Shown: in pieces, positions 23,899 to 32,229 of the stretch
How positions within the stretch are numbered: position 1 is the stretch's first letter
Layout of the letters: every line of letters begins with the position of its first letter
NCBI RefSeq assembly: GCF_013376095.1
Contig: NZ_JAAMFN010000042.1
Coordinates: 1-32,229, forward strand
Direction: 5' to 3'
DNA: 32,229 nucleotides
Source: Arthrobacter sp. SDTb3-6
Lineage (GTDB): Bacteria; Actinomycetota; Actinomycetes; Actinomycetales; Micrococcaceae
Position numbers and translations under genes: made by a program
The notes under the pieces: generated by a model
Told to the model about the DNA's origin: nothing
The model's database searches: none
The model's input: the letters and a program-made list of their open reading frames with translations, nothing else

Positions 23899-24378
23899 TT
23901 ACGTTCTGCTGATCGAGAGTTTCGCAAGTGATGGCGGATCGGGGATGCGATCCGACGATTTGTGTCCCGGAACGACGGCGAATCCTGTTCCAGGGGCATG
24001 GATGCTGAGTGTTCCCGGCAGTGGAAGGTTGAGCACCGGGGAGCTGACAGTGGGTGTGCAGTCTCCGTGCATTGCCATGGATGCGGCGCAGCCAGCGGGG
24101 GAGCAGCCGCAATCGGGCACGGCGTTGACCTGTCCCAGTGCGGCCGCACTGGTCGAGTGGCCGGATTCTACAGCGATGTGGACAGGGGTGCTTGAATGCT
24201 TGGCCGTACCCTGCGCCATCATCGCAGCACTCATGCCGGAGGGCGCCGCGGAGACTGCCGGAGCACCATTGACCACATGCATGCCCATAATGCCGCCGAT
24301 AATGGCACACACGACGGCGAGCAACCCGCCCCAGCGCAGAAGGGACCCGGCAGTGGGCAGATTTATGGGAAAGCGCAT
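23899..24378 (-). CDS. Small membrane protein, DUF6153-like, in the copper cluster
   Basis: The 159-residue protein has one hydrophobic segment after a short basic N-terminus (LLRWGGLLAVVCAIIGGIMGMHVV, about residues 13-36), then an extracytoplasmic region with Met, His and Cys (PSGMSAAMMAQGTAKHSS, PDCGCSPAGCAASMAMHGDC). The CGC...C...C pattern and methionines suggest metal binding. It resembles proteins I know as DUF6153, found next to DUF305 genes in actinobacteria; the family name is from memory. ATG 24378 follows AAAGGA by 6 nt. A longer open frame upstream overlaps the P-ATPase gene and is not real. Confidence 0.65.
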   Translation of the reverse strand: MRFPINLPTAGSLLRWGGLLAVVCAIIGGIMGMHVVNGAPAVSAAPSGMSAAMMAQGTAKHSSTPVHIAVESGHSTSAAALGQVNAVPDCGCSPAGCAASMAMHGDCTPTVSSPVLNLPLPGTLSIHAPGTGFAVVPGHKSSDRIPDPPSLAKLSISRT

Positions 24379-24464
24379 TGTGGGTCCTTTCTGTTCATCG
24401 GGCCGGTTGTTCGGGTCGCTGTGTAGTGTATTGGAGCAATCTGGGTGAATCCTGCGAAGGGGAG

Positions 24465-26579
24465 TTATCGAACGTCGGCGGGGTTGAGCTTGAGCCGGCG
24501 GAGCAGTTGGGCGTTGAGTGCCACCACGATGGTAGACAGTGACATCAACACCGCCCCTGCTGCGGGGGAGAGCACGATCCCGGCGAAGGCCAGGACCCCG
24601 GCCGCCAGGGGGACGGAGATGATGTTGTAGCCCGTGGCCCAGATGAGGTTTTGCCACATCTTGCGGTAACTGGCGTGGGAGAGGTCGACCATGGACAACA
24701 CTGCCCGGGGGTCGTTGCCGGCGAGCACCACCCCTGCCGATTCCATGGCGACATCGGTACCGGCACCGATGGCGATGCCAACCTCGGCCCGAGCCAGGGC
24801 TGGGGCGTCGTTGACGCCGTCGCCGACCATGGCCACCTTCAATCCCCGGGCTTGTAGCTCGGCGACTTTCTGGTCTTTGTCCTGGGGCAGGACTTCGGCG
24901 AAGACTTCGTCGATGTGCAGCTCAGCAGCTACGGCTGTGGCGACTTGGCGGGCGTCCCCGGTGATCATAGCGACCTTGATGCCACGGTTTTGCAACGCCG
25001 CGATGGCTTGGCGGGACTCCTCACGGACTTCATCTTCCAGCGCGACGGCACCAATGACGGCTCCGTCCCTGACCACATGCAAAATGGATGCGCCACGTTC
25101 CTTCCAGGACGCGGTCGTGTCCGTGATGCCTGCGGGCTCTGATGCTCCGAGTTCGGCGAGCAGAGCTGGTCCGCCTACTGCAGCCTTGTTTCCGTTGACG
25201 GTGGCCTGGACGCCGCGTCCGGTCAGGGACTGGAAATCGGACGCGGCCACAGCCGGATACCCGGTCCGTTTGGCGGCGGCGATAATCGCCCTGGCGACCG
25301 GGTGTTCGCTATCCGATTCAACGGCGGCTGCAAGGGCCAACAGCTCATCTGTTGTGACGCCGTCGGCCGCAACAACACCGGTGACATTGGGCTCGCCCTT
25401 GGTGAGTGTTCCGGTCTTATCGAAAAGGACGACATCGATTGTACGCATCCGCTCAAGCGCCATGCGGTTCTTGATCAACACACCGGCCCGGGCTGCGCGT
25501 TCGGTGGAGATGGCGATGACCAAGGGGATGGCCAGGCCCAAGGCGTGCGGGCAGGCAATCACCAACACGGTCACGGTGCGGGTCACTGCATCCGGAACGC
25601 TGCCCAACAGCGACCAAACAACGAACGTGATGACGCCGGCGCCCGCGGCAAAGTAAAACAGGAAAGCTGCCGCCCGGTCTGCCAGTGCTTGGGCTCGGGA
25701 GGTGGATGACTGTGCTTCCGCCACGAGCCGCTGAATCCCAGCCAATGCGGTGTCATCGCCGACTGCTGTAACTTTGACTCGCAAGGAGTTGTCGGTGGCG
25801 ACGGTCCCGGCCACGACCGGGTCCCCGACCGTTCGGGGGACTGTTTTAGATTCTCCAGTGATCATGGATTCATCGAGCTCGGCGGAGCCATCAGTGATGG
25901 TGCCATCCGCCGGCATGCGGGCTCCGGAGCGGACGAGGACCACATCATCGGCTTTGAGCTCGGTGATGCTGATGGTTTCGGTGCCGCCGTCGATGACGCG
26001 TTCGGCTTCATCGGGCAGCAATGCGGCCAGTGCGTCGAGGGCACCGCGTGCTGAGCCCAGGGCGCGCATTTCAATCCAGTGCCCCAGCAGCATGATGGCC
26101 ACCAGCAGGGCCAGTTCCCACCAGAAATCCAGATCGAAGCCGCCGATGCCCAAACTCGTCACCCACGAGGCGATGAACGCCACGGTGATGGCCATGGAGA
26201 TCAGCAGCATCATGCCGGGCTGCCGTGATTTGAGTTCCTGCCATCCGCCCTTGAGGAAGGGCTGTCCCCCGTAGAAGAAAATGACGGTCCCCAGCAGAGG
26301 CGCAATCCAGGGTGAACCCATAAACTGCGGCGGGGTGTATCCGAGCAGGTGCCCAACCATCGGGCTGAAGAATACGACCGGGATCGAGAGGATCAGGGTC
26401 AGCCAGAACCTGTTCTTGAACATGGCAGTGCTGTGCCCGGCATGCTGACCTGCAGTATGAACGGCATGATCATCATGGTCCATGCATCCGTGTCCCATGG
26501 CCGAGTGATCCATGGTGGCTGCCTTTGGATGCGTCATCGTGTCGTGTTCGTGATTATGCGTGTTCTCGTGCGTTTCCAT
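24465..26579 (-). CDS. copB: CopB-type copper-translocating P1B ATPase
   Basis: The 704-residue P-type ATPase has a His/Met-rich N-terminus (HENTHNHEHDTMTH, MDHSAMGHGCMDHDDHAVH) in place of an HMA domain and the CPH motif in VIACPHALGLAIPLV, marks of the CopB/P1B-3-like group that exports Cu(I)/Cu(II) or Ag. Catalytic motifs are TGES in MITGESKTVP, the phosphorylated aspartate in FDKTGTLTKGE, and GDGVNDAPAL. About eight hydrophobic segments are visible. ATG 26579 follows AGGGAG by 5 nt; reading further upstream would overlap the HMA gene. It is 41 nt behind the HMA chaperone gene and so in the same operon. The family is certain; CopB versus other CPH ATPases is by motif. Confidence 0.92.
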   Translation of the reverse strand: METHENTHNHEHDTMTHPKAATMDHSAMGHGCMDHDDHAVHTAGQHAGHSTAMFKNRFWLTLILSIPVVFFSPMVGHLLGYTPPQFMGSPWIAPLLGTVIFFYGGQPFLKGGWQELKSRQPGMMLLISMAITVAFIASWVTSLGIGGFDLDFWWELALLVAIMLLGHWIEMRALGSARGALDALAALLPDEAERVIDGGTETISITELKADDVVLVRSGARMPADGTITDGSAELDESMITGESKTVPRTVGDPVVAGTVATDNSLRVKVTAVGDDTALAGIQRLVAEAQSSTSRAQALADRAAAFLFYFAAGAGVITFVVWSLLGSVPDAVTRTVTVLVIACPHALGLAIPLVIAISTERAARAGVLIKNRMALERMRTIDVVLFDKTGTLTKGEPNVTGVVAADGVTTDELLALAAAVESDSEHPVARAIIAAAKRTGYPAVAASDFQSLTGRGVQATVNGNKAAVGGPALLAELGASEPAGITDTTASWKERGASILHVVRDGAVIGAVALEDEVREESRQAIAALQNRGIKVAMITGDARQVATAVAAELHIDEVFAEVLPQDKDQKVAELQARGLKVAMVGDGVNDAPALARAEVGIAIGAGTDVAMESAGVVLAGNDPRAVLSMVDLSHASYRKMWQNLIWATGYNIISVPLAAGVLAFAGIVLSPAAGAVLMSLSTIVVALNAQLLRRLKLNPADVR

Positions 26580-26620
26580 GACTCTCCCTGATGGCTTGGA
26601 ATGGTGGTTGTCAACCAACT

Positions 26621-26929
26621 TCAGAGGACTGTGTAGCCTGCGGTGACAACGGCCGCGCGAACCGTTTCCGGGTTGACCGGACCGGCGACTGTCAGCGTTG
26701 AGGCGGACCCGGCTACCAGGGTGACAGCCACTGAATCTGCGCCGGTTACGGCGCGGACGGCCTTCTCCACGGTTTGGACGCAATGCCCACAGGTCAACCC
26801 CTCCAGCTCATAGACCGTCCCTGATGTGTCGGCTGACTGGGTGGATATTGCCGGGGTGGAGCAGCACGCACAGGAACTCTCCTGGACGGGCGTCAGCTTG
26901 AGGTCTTCACGGTTATTCGTTCCGCACAT
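26621..26929 (-). CDS. copZ: HMA-domain copper chaperone (CopZ-like)
   Basis: This 102-residue protein has an HMA fold in residues 38-102 with the metal site LTCGHCVQTVEKAV (C47, C50) and the usual ending VVTAGYTVL. Before it is a 37-residue extension with extra cysteines (C2, C20, C22, C23), unlike the roughly 68-residue classical CopZ; this may be an additional metal site. It is the first gene behind the CsoR-type promoter, with AAGGA 10 nt upstream of ATG 26929, and likely delivers Cu(I) to the ATPase encoded next, which itself lacks an HMA domain. Confidence 0.9.
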   Translation of the reverse strand: MCGTNNREDLKLTPVQESSCACCSTPAISTQSADTSGTVYELEGLTCGHCVQTVEKAVRAVTGADSVAVTLVAGSASTLTVAGPVNPETVRAAVVTAGYTVL

Positions 26930-27037
26930 ATCGAGTGAGTCCTTAGAAAGAGGATGAATTGTGCGTTGTGGGTTGAACGGCAGTGGCGGCCGGAAAGATC
27001 AACGGCGGCGACAAACTACTTCACTGACAACACCCCA

Positions 27038-27066
27038 AATATACCCCCTAGGGGTATATCGGTCAA
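27038..27066 (-). promoter_or_regulatory. Copper operon promoter with CsoR-like operator
   Basis: On the minus strand TTGACC (complement of 27061-27066) and TATATT (27038-27043) are separated by exactly 17 bp. The 21-bp palindrome with arms ATATACCCC and GGGGTATAT around CTA (27039-27059) fills the spacer and overlaps the -10. The G-tract palindrome flanked by TAT is the known pattern of CsoR-family copper repressor sites. No csoR gene is in the window. Confidence 0.85.
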
Positions 27067-27359
27067 GGGGGTGTGGCTATGATTCAGACGTCATCGGCAG
27101 GAAGTTCATCGCTGGGAGAGAAACGGGCCGCCTAGGAATGCCGAGAAAGTCCACCAATTTGGAGGTCGCTCAAGCCGATTCCCTGGTCGTCGAGGCAGCT
27201 TGAGCGTTTCCCGGTGGCTGGGCCGATGAAACGCAGACAGGTACAGGATGGTCCCCTAACGGCTGGCATGGACAGCCACACGAAGCGTTGCATCTTGTTG
27301 TGCGTGCCAACGTCTGGCGTTCCGTGGTGTTGCAAACATTGACGTTTGTCTTGAGTTTT
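27067..27359. other. Intergenic region between copper promoter and the frameshifted gene
   Basis: Only short frames occur on either strand, without coding character, and no repeat or RNA gene was recognised. Confidence 0.4.
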
Positions 27360-28972
27360 TTAGGCAGGGTTTCCCAACCGGGCGCCCTCAATGTAGCTGC
27401 GGACATTGCTGTCGATGGTGACCAGTGCCTGGCGTAGTGGTGCCGGGGCCGGTGCTCTGTCGGCGGCGATCAGGGGGCGCAGTATCCGGTTGTAAACCTT
27501 GGTGTAGAAAAGTGCGATGCGTTGGCCGTCAGCGGTGAGAGTGTAAGTGTTGCTGTGGGGCTGGCGCTCGATGAGGCCGTTGCGGCGCAGCCGGGCAAGA
27601 TCGTAGCTCATCTGGTTGGCACTGTAGCCGCTGCCCAGCAGATGGGTCACCCGGGCACGCAGGCTCCGATGGGTGAATCCGAGGGCTGCAAGGGTTACAC
27701 ATAGCGAGCCGAGCAGGGCCATGACCCGTGGATCGCCGAACCGCAGGGCCGGGGCCCTGCTGCCATCATCGGTGAGGGTGGACTGTGCGACCCGCTCAAA
27801 GGCTGGGCTCGCAAGGACACAACCCTGCCCGACACGTTCAGTATCGAGCAGCCGGGCGTTGATGTCACGGGCTTTTCGTTGCAGTTCATCCAGGTGTTCC
27901 AGGCGCCGGTGACAGGCCAGGTCATCGCGTGAGTTGACGACGGTCTCGATCCGCAGCGCCCGGCCATCCTTGAGGTATTGCTTGATGCGGGAGTGCTTGT
28001 AGAAAGCGTTGATGGTGACGTCGGTGTCGCGGGTCACGACCTTGGTCTTGAAGACGTCCTGGGTTCGACGGACCTTTCCACGGCGGATTTGCGGGCCGAA
28101 GATCAGCTCAAGAGTCTCCGGGCGGCCGAGGTCGAGGCTGTCCACGACCAGTGCTTCAAAGAAGGAGCGGGCGTGCCGTGGCGCGTCAAAGACCAGGGTG
28201 CGGGAGATCTCGATCTGCCGCATGGAGAGTTCCCACCAGTACCCGGCGTCCGCGTCGGCATCGGTCAGAGGCAACGGCAGCACGGCCATCCAGTGTTGGA
28301 AGAAGACTCCGATGGTGTCCGGGCCGAGTCGATCGCAGATCTCCTGCAGTGCTGCCGGGTCCTCGCAGGAGGCGAACCCGTTGGAGAGTGCCGTGAACCG
28401 GATCCCTGTCTGGATCGCTTGACGCTTGGCCCATTCGTGACCGTTGACCCAGACCTTGATCGGGTAGGGGAAGTAGGCGCAGACCTTGATGAACGCGGCC
28501 CCGAAGTCGTTGTCCCAGAGATAGAAGTAGAAGCATGTCACCCGCCGGTCGGCCTTGTGGAAGCCAAAGCAGGGTATCCCGTTGCTTCCCTCTCGTTCGC
28601 TGGAGGCGAAGACATTCTGGTACTCCTGGGCCACGCCAACAGCCACGACACCGGACCGGCCCGTCTTTTCCTGGGCGAGCATAAAACGGTGCATGACGGC
28701 GATCTTGCGGTCCTCCTTGGCGAAGTGGATCAAAGGGAAGTGGTTGGTTTCAGCGAATGAATTCACGGAGCGCCGGAAGGCTGTTCCGATCTTTCCCAAG
28801 ACCGCCGGGGAAGGAATCCGGTAGCCCAAAGCTTGGTCAGGAACGTGACCACCTGGCCGCCGACCTGAAGATTCGGGACGTAACCATTGAGATAGATCCG
28901 GTCCAGGCACTGGATATCCAGCCCCACATGCCCATCGAGGACCTCATTGACATTGACCACGGCAATCACCAC
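27360..28972 (-). pseudogene. Frameshifted gene of an uncharacterised actinobacterial family
   Basis: The N-terminal frame (from GTG 28972) reads DIQCLDRIYLNGYVPNLQVG and VVTFLTK, then must shift by one base near 28828-28830 (a short T run, CTTTGGG on the coding strand) to continue RIPSPAVLGKIGTAF and about 475 more residues. Total length would be about 535 residues. The body has conserved-looking blocks (YFPYPIKVWVNGHEWAKRQA, YWWELSMRQIEISRTLVFDA, YKHSRIKQYLKDGRALRIET) and a C-terminal winged-helix-like segment (SANQMSYDLARLRRNGLIER). From memory this is a scattered family in actinobacteria without known function. A one-base loss or sequencing error explains the break. No function is proposed. 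Confidence 0.7.
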
Positions 28973-29268
28973 GCCACATTCGCAAACGACTATCGGATAC
29001 CTCCAGAATGCGCCACTCCGACCAGGAGGTCATCAGCGAAAGCCAACCACCCACCTCGGCGGTCAGAGGCGAAGCCTCACTGGGTGGTAGACCGCTACCC
29101 CTTTGAGAGCGTCGATTGCATTCATGCCGCGACTCAATCCTGATCCTGGAACGTTGGTCATGCAAAAACGTCTGGCCAGCCAGTCACGGCTTCAAGGCCG
29201 ATGCCAATCCCACCGCCTGCCGAGCGCAAAGTGATGCATAGTTGCGCTCGGCTTGAATGAACCTCGGG
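28973..29268. other. Intergenic region with strong hairpin downstream of merA
   Basis: GCCGAGCGCAA (29219-29229) and TTGCGCTCGGC (29242-29252) form a perfect 11-bp stem with a 12-nt loop, starting 17 nt after the merA stop. It may terminate merA although no T-run follows. A smaller GAGGC-GAA-GCCTC hairpin lies near 29067. No gene seen. Confidence 0.5.
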
Positions 29269-30711
29269 TTAGGCGGCGCAGCAGGACAGCATGGAGACGT
29301 CCGTTTTGTATGACTGGGCGGCGATCCTGAGGCCCTCGGCCATGGTCAGGTAAGGGCTCCACATGGCCGCGACCTGGTCCACGGTCATCCCCGCCTCCAG
29401 GATGTAGACACCGGCAGCGGCAAGTTCCCCCGCGTCCTTGGCGACGGCGGTGATCCCGACGATGCGCCCGGTGTCGGCGTCGGCGACCATTTTGATGAAG
29501 CCGCGTGTGTCCCGGTTGACCAGGGCGCGGGGCACGTATTCCAGGGGCAGGACCCGGCATTCACACCGGATGCCGGCCGCGTTGGCCTGGTGGTCGGTCA
29601 TGCCGACGGCGGCAAGGGCCGGGCTGGTGAACGTGACGCGGGGCAGGTGCCGGTAGTCGACTTCGCGCCCGGCCGCGCTGAACGCGTTGTCCGCCACCAT
29701 GGCCCCGTGGGAGGCCGCAACGTAGACGAACTCGCGGTGCCCGGTGACGTCCCCTGCGCCCCAGATGCGCGGGTTTGAACTGTTCAGGCTGTTGTCCACC
29801 AGGATTTCGCCGCCGTCGCCGGTATTAACCCCGACGGCGGCCAGGTTCAGTCCGTCGGTAACCGGACGCCTGCCGGTGGCAACGAGGAGCTTGGTGGCGC
29901 GGAATTCCTTCTCTCCTCCGGACATGGCTGCGGTGACCACCACGTCTCCGGTTGCCGGGTCTGTTGCGACCTTGGATGCGGCGGCCCTTCGCACCACCTC
30001 GATGCCTTCGTCCGCGAAGATGCCGCGCAGGGCGCGTGAGGCTTCCGGCTCCTCGGCAGAGGCCAGGCGGGAGCGGACCAGCATGGTCACTTTCGATCCC
30101 AGCCGGGCGAAGAGCTGTGCCTGCTCAAGGGCCACGTACCCGCCACCCAGCACCAGCAGGGATTCCGGTACGGCGTCCAGTTCCATTGCGGTGGTTGAGG
30201 TGAGCCAGTCCACCTCTTCCAGCCCGGGGATGGGCGGCGCCCACGGGGTTGAGCCGGTGGCGACGAGGTAGTGGTCGGCCCGGATTGTTTCGACCGTTCC
30301 GTCGGGTGCCGTGATGGCCAGCAGCGGCTCACCCGGTGTTCCTTGGAAGGCTGCGCTGCCTTGGCGCAGGTCCCAGCCGTACTCGGCGATCAGGTCCACG
30401 TACTTTTCCGACCGCATCCCTTCCACCAGGTCCCGTTTGCCTTCAATGAGTGCCGGCATGTCCACCGGTCCCGCAGATGTGGAGATCCCGGGGAACCTGG
30501 TCGTGTCAAGAACCACATGGCGGGCCTCGGCGGCGGCCAGAAGTGCCTTGGACGGCACACACCCGGTATTGACGCAGGTGCCGCCGACCGTGGAACGCTC
30601 CACCATGACCACCCGCTTGCCCAGGGTGGTGGCACGGATCGCGGCTGCAAACGCGCCCCCGCCCGAACCGATAACGGCAAGGTCGAAACTGGGCGCTGTT
30701 GGTTCTGACAT
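29269..30711 (-). CDS. merA: Mercuric reductase
   Basis: The 480-residue flavoprotein disulfide reductase reduces Hg(II) to Hg(0) with NADPH. It has the FAD-binding DLAVIGSGGGAFAAAIRA at the N-terminus, the redox-active pair GGTCVNTGCVPSKALL (C46/C51 region), the NADPH-binding VLGGGYVALEQAQLFARLGS, and the MerA-specific C-terminal cysteine pair in MLSCCAA that hands Hg(II) to the active site. It begins directly with the catalytic core; the N-terminal HMA (NMerA) domain of many MerA proteins is absent. GGAGGAACC precedes ATG 30711. It is divergent from merR. Confidence 0.93.
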   Translation of the reverse strand: MSEPTAPSFDLAVIGSGGGAFAAAIRATTLGKRVVMVERSTVGGTCVNTGCVPSKALLAAAEARHVVLDTTRFPGISTSAGPVDMPALIEGKRDLVEGMRSEKYVDLIAEYGWDLRQGSAAFQGTPGEPLLAITAPDGTVETIRADHYLVATGSTPWAPPIPGLEEVDWLTSTTAMELDAVPESLLVLGGGYVALEQAQLFARLGSKVTMLVRSRLASAEEPEASRALRGIFADEGIEVVRRAAASKVATDPATGDVVVTAAMSGGEKEFRATKLLVATGRRPVTDGLNLAAVGVNTGDGGEILVDNSLNSSNPRIWGAGDVTGHREFVYVAASHGAMVADNAFSAAGREVDYRHLPRVTFTSPALAAVGMTDHQANAAGIRCECRVLPLEYVPRALVNRDTRGFIKMVADADTGRIVGITAVAKDAGELAAAGVYILEAGMTVDQVAAMWSPYLTMAEGLRIAAQSYKTDVSMLSCCAA

Positions 30712-30773
30712 GGTTCCTCCAAAGGTTCGGGCAGCATGGCACGCTATGTCGCAGGGCGGCTGCTGATGCCACT

Positions 30774-30805
30774 ATTGTGCACCTTCCCCTAAACTGGAAG
30801 GTCAA
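30774..30805 (-). promoter_or_regulatory. MerR-type operator-promoter of merA
   Basis: On the minus strand -35 TTGACC (30800-30805) and -10 CACAAT (30774-30779) are 20 bp apart, the overlong spacer characteristic of MerR-activated promoters. The dyad ACCTTCC-N8-GGAAGGT (30781-30802) fills the spacer. The promoter drives merA; binding would also cover the region upstream of merR. Confidence 0.8.
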
Positions 30806-30838
30806 GTGAAAGAATTCCTACGGATCACGAGGTGCATG

Positions 30839-31228
30839 ATGCAGATCGGCGAAACCGCTGCGGCAGCCGGCATGACGGCCAAGACCCTGCGGTTCTACGA
30901 GGACTCCGGCTTGCTGCCGCCGGCAGACAGGACACCAAACGGATACCGCAGCTACACCCGGAAGACCGTGGACAGGCTGGAATTCATCCGACGCGGCCGT
31001 GCCGCGGGGTTGACGCTAGCCCAGATTGGCGATATCCTTTCCGTCCGCGACGTAGGCCAATCTCCTTGCGTTCATGTGCAGGATGTATTGGCCATGCGGC
31101 TGTCTAACCTGGACGCCCAGATCGCAGAACTCGCGGCACTGCGCGATACCGTTGCCGAAATGCTCGGCACGGCCGTTGCAGGCGATCCGGCCATTTGTGA
31201 TCCCGCACGTATCTGCAGCTACCTGTAA
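30839..31228 (+). CDS. merR: MerR-family mercury-responsive regulator
   Basis: This 129-residue protein has the N-terminal MerR winged helix (MQIGETAAAAGMTAKTLRFYE, PNGYRSYT) and a dimerisation helix. Three cysteines, C77, C120 and C126, sit where the Hg(II) ligands of Tn501 MerR are (82, 117, 126), although the last two are five residues apart instead of eight. I choose the second ATG (30839) because GAGG stands 6 nt upstream and homologues begin at this point; an in-frame GTG at 30806 falls in the operator. It is divergent from merA. A Hg-responsive role is well supported by its neighbour. Confidence 0.88.
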   Translation: MQIGETAAAAGMTAKTLRFYEDSGLLPPADRTPNGYRSYTRKTVDRLEFIRRGRAAGLTLAQIGDILSVRDVGQSPCVHVQDVLAMRLSNLDAQIAELAALRDTVAEMLGTAVAGDPAICDPARICSYL

Positions 31229-31287
31229 AGCCGCCCCCGCGAAGCGACCGAGTGGTTGCCGGCCGCATCCGTGGCAGCGTTCAAGCG

Positions 31288-31836
31288 CTACTGGAGATTG
31301 TTCAGGCTGAGTTGTTCGCGGTGGAAGTCGTAATGGTTGATCGGGTACTGGTAGGTCTGGAGCAGGCTCATGGTCTCCTTGAAGAACGGATCCCACCGGG
31401 TGGGAAATGCCATGTTCCGTTCCAAGGTTTCTTGGTCCTCGGCTGCGAGGTGCCGGCCCAGTGACGCCAATACCCTGTCGAACTTGCCGGCCATCCGCTG
31501 GCGGTTGAACACGAGTGCGGCATAGCGTGAGCCAAGATAATTGACCCAGTCGAACGGGATCGTGCCAGCATTGAGCGCGCGCGCCAAGGTACGGCCAAAA
31601 ACGGGCGGCAGGATGGTGACCGTGCGGATCAGGTTGCGCAGCGCTGCAACAATCATGAAGCCAAACACCATGTGGAAGAGTAGCTGCTCGTTGGTCCACT
31701 TCGTGCCGGCACTTTTCCTGCGCAAGTCAGCGGTGCTGGCATGCTCAAGTATCCGGCGAAGATCACTCCGGACCCGGTTGTACCCGTCGAGAATCACAGT
31801 CCGCTCAGGTTGCTCGGGTGCCGTCACAGGGATCAT
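31288..31836 (-). CDS. DinB-superfamily protein
   Basis: The 182-residue helical protein has an N-terminal SDLRRILEHASTADLRRKSA segment, KWTNEQLLFHMVFGFMIV with the first conserved His of the DinB/YfiT metal site, and a C-terminal YQYPINHYDFHREQLSLNNL with HYDFH as a possible further metal ligand group. Members act in thiol-dependent or metal-dependent reactions, and one branch uses mycothiol; which applies here is not shown. ATG 31836 follows GAAAGGCGG directly; longer upstream frames look non-coding. It is convergent with merR, 59 nt from its stop, so its link to mercury is only positional. Confidence 0.75.
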   Translation of the reverse strand: MIPVTAPEQPERTVILDGYNRVRSDLRRILEHASTADLRRKSAGTKWTNEQLLFHMVFGFMIVAALRNLIRTVTILPPVFGRTLARALNAGTIPFDWVNYLGSRYAALVFNRQRMAGKFDRVLASLGRHLAAEDQETLERNMAFPTRWDPFFKETMSLLQTYQYPINHYDFHREQLSLNNLQ

Positions 31837-32200
31837 CCGCCTTTCAACGGCTTGGATCTGGTGAACCCATTCTCCACCTTGCTGGCGTTCCGCGCAGCGA
31901 AGCATTGTCCCGGGCTGGCCACAGGCACAATTCGTTAAAGAACCGTGTCGCGGCACTGCCCGGCCCAGGGTCCGTGGCTCATCCTGGCGATGCGCTCGTG
32001 GGCACGTCCACTGGTCACGACACACCGTGGTCCCTTCGGACGGTTGGTGGCCGACCCGGCGCTGACTCAGGGTCGCCTGTGGAAGCTGTTGGCGCCTCCA
32101 CCTTCATCATTGGTGCCCGGCGCCCGGGAATTGTGGCCAAAGTCAACGAGCTTGTCTCCGGCTCTCTCATGTACCGCGTCCTCACCACCCAATCCACCCC
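31837..32200 (+). other. Region with a plus-strand coding-like tail, origin unclear
   Basis: A plus-strand frame ending at 32204 looks coding only in its last 45 codons (EAVGASTFIIGARRPGIVAK onward to VLTTQSTP) and its stop overlaps an ATG by ATGA. The upstream part is poor, so it may be the C-terminal remnant of a dehydrogenase-like gene. I cannot identify it. Confidence 0.3.
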
Positions 32201-32229
32201 ATGAGCAACAATCCATCCGGCCGGTTTAT
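32201..32229 (+). CDS. Possible start of a further gene, cut by window edge
   Basis: ATG at 32201 overlaps the preceding frame's stop as ATGA and opens MSNNPSGRF before the window ends. No ribosome binding site is evident. Too short to judge. Confidence 0.25.

Noticed and set aside
24465-26783. 772-residue version of the P-ATPase
   Set aside because: The extension overlaps the HMA chaperone gene; ATG 26579 with AGGGAG is the natural start.
1-32229. CRISPR array, insertion sequence or integrase gene
   Set aside because: No regularly spaced short repeats with unique spacers, no transposase with terminal inverted repeats and no tyrosine or serine recombinase could be recognised on either strand.

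Overview
The window looks like a chromosomal accessory region of a high-GC actinobacterium. Codon use, GTG/TTG and leaderless starts, an actinobacterial Lgt remnant and a CsoR-type copper operator all fit. An Arthrobacter-like member of the Micrococcaceae is my best guess, but this is inference from protein character with no database search.

Region 1 (1-7136) is an ordinary catabolic locus. A minus-strand operon encodes an MHS-family transporter, an AidB-like acyl-CoA dehydrogenase, a family III CoA-transferase, a glutaryl-CoA dehydrogenase-like enzyme and an enoyl-CoA hydratase that runs off the window. A divergent LysR regulator has a clear dyad in the shared promoter region. The set fits uptake of a dicarboxylate such as glutarate and its conversion through crotonyl-CoA.

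Region 2 (about 7127-19667) is a mosaic built on three related repeats (A at 7.1 kb, B at 11.8 kb, C at 18.8 kb). Each repeat contains a tRNA-3'-end-like core flanked on both sides by AACGTGA-type arm repeats, which is how an integrase attachment site would look. Copies A and B continue into an almost invariant structured RNA of about 105 nt and a HEPN-type Abi_2-family gene (92 percent identical proteins). Between A and B lie a membrane protein with a YtrA-type GntR regulator and an unknown gene. Between B and C lie a TetR-ABC exporter operon and an FAD monooxygenase. No integrase is visible. The simplest reading is a tandem array of att-flanked islets (CIME-like), two of which carry an RNA-plus-HEPN-toxin module that could serve phage defence and/or island maintenance.

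Region 3 (19668-27066) is a minus-strand copper-handling cluster: CopZ-like chaperone, CopB-type P-ATPase, a DUF6153-like membrane protein, a DUF305 lipoprotein, a BNR-like lipoprotein, CcdA, and a Tat/lipoprotein multicopper oxidase, ending in a frameshifted and truncated lgt that abuts repeat C. It is headed by a promoter with a CsoR-like palindrome exactly between its -35 and -10. No csoR is present in the window.

Region 4 (27360-32229) holds a frameshifted gene of unknown function, then a mercury pair (merA divergent from merR with a MerR-type long-spacer promoter), a DinB-superfamily gene and unexplained sequence to the window end.
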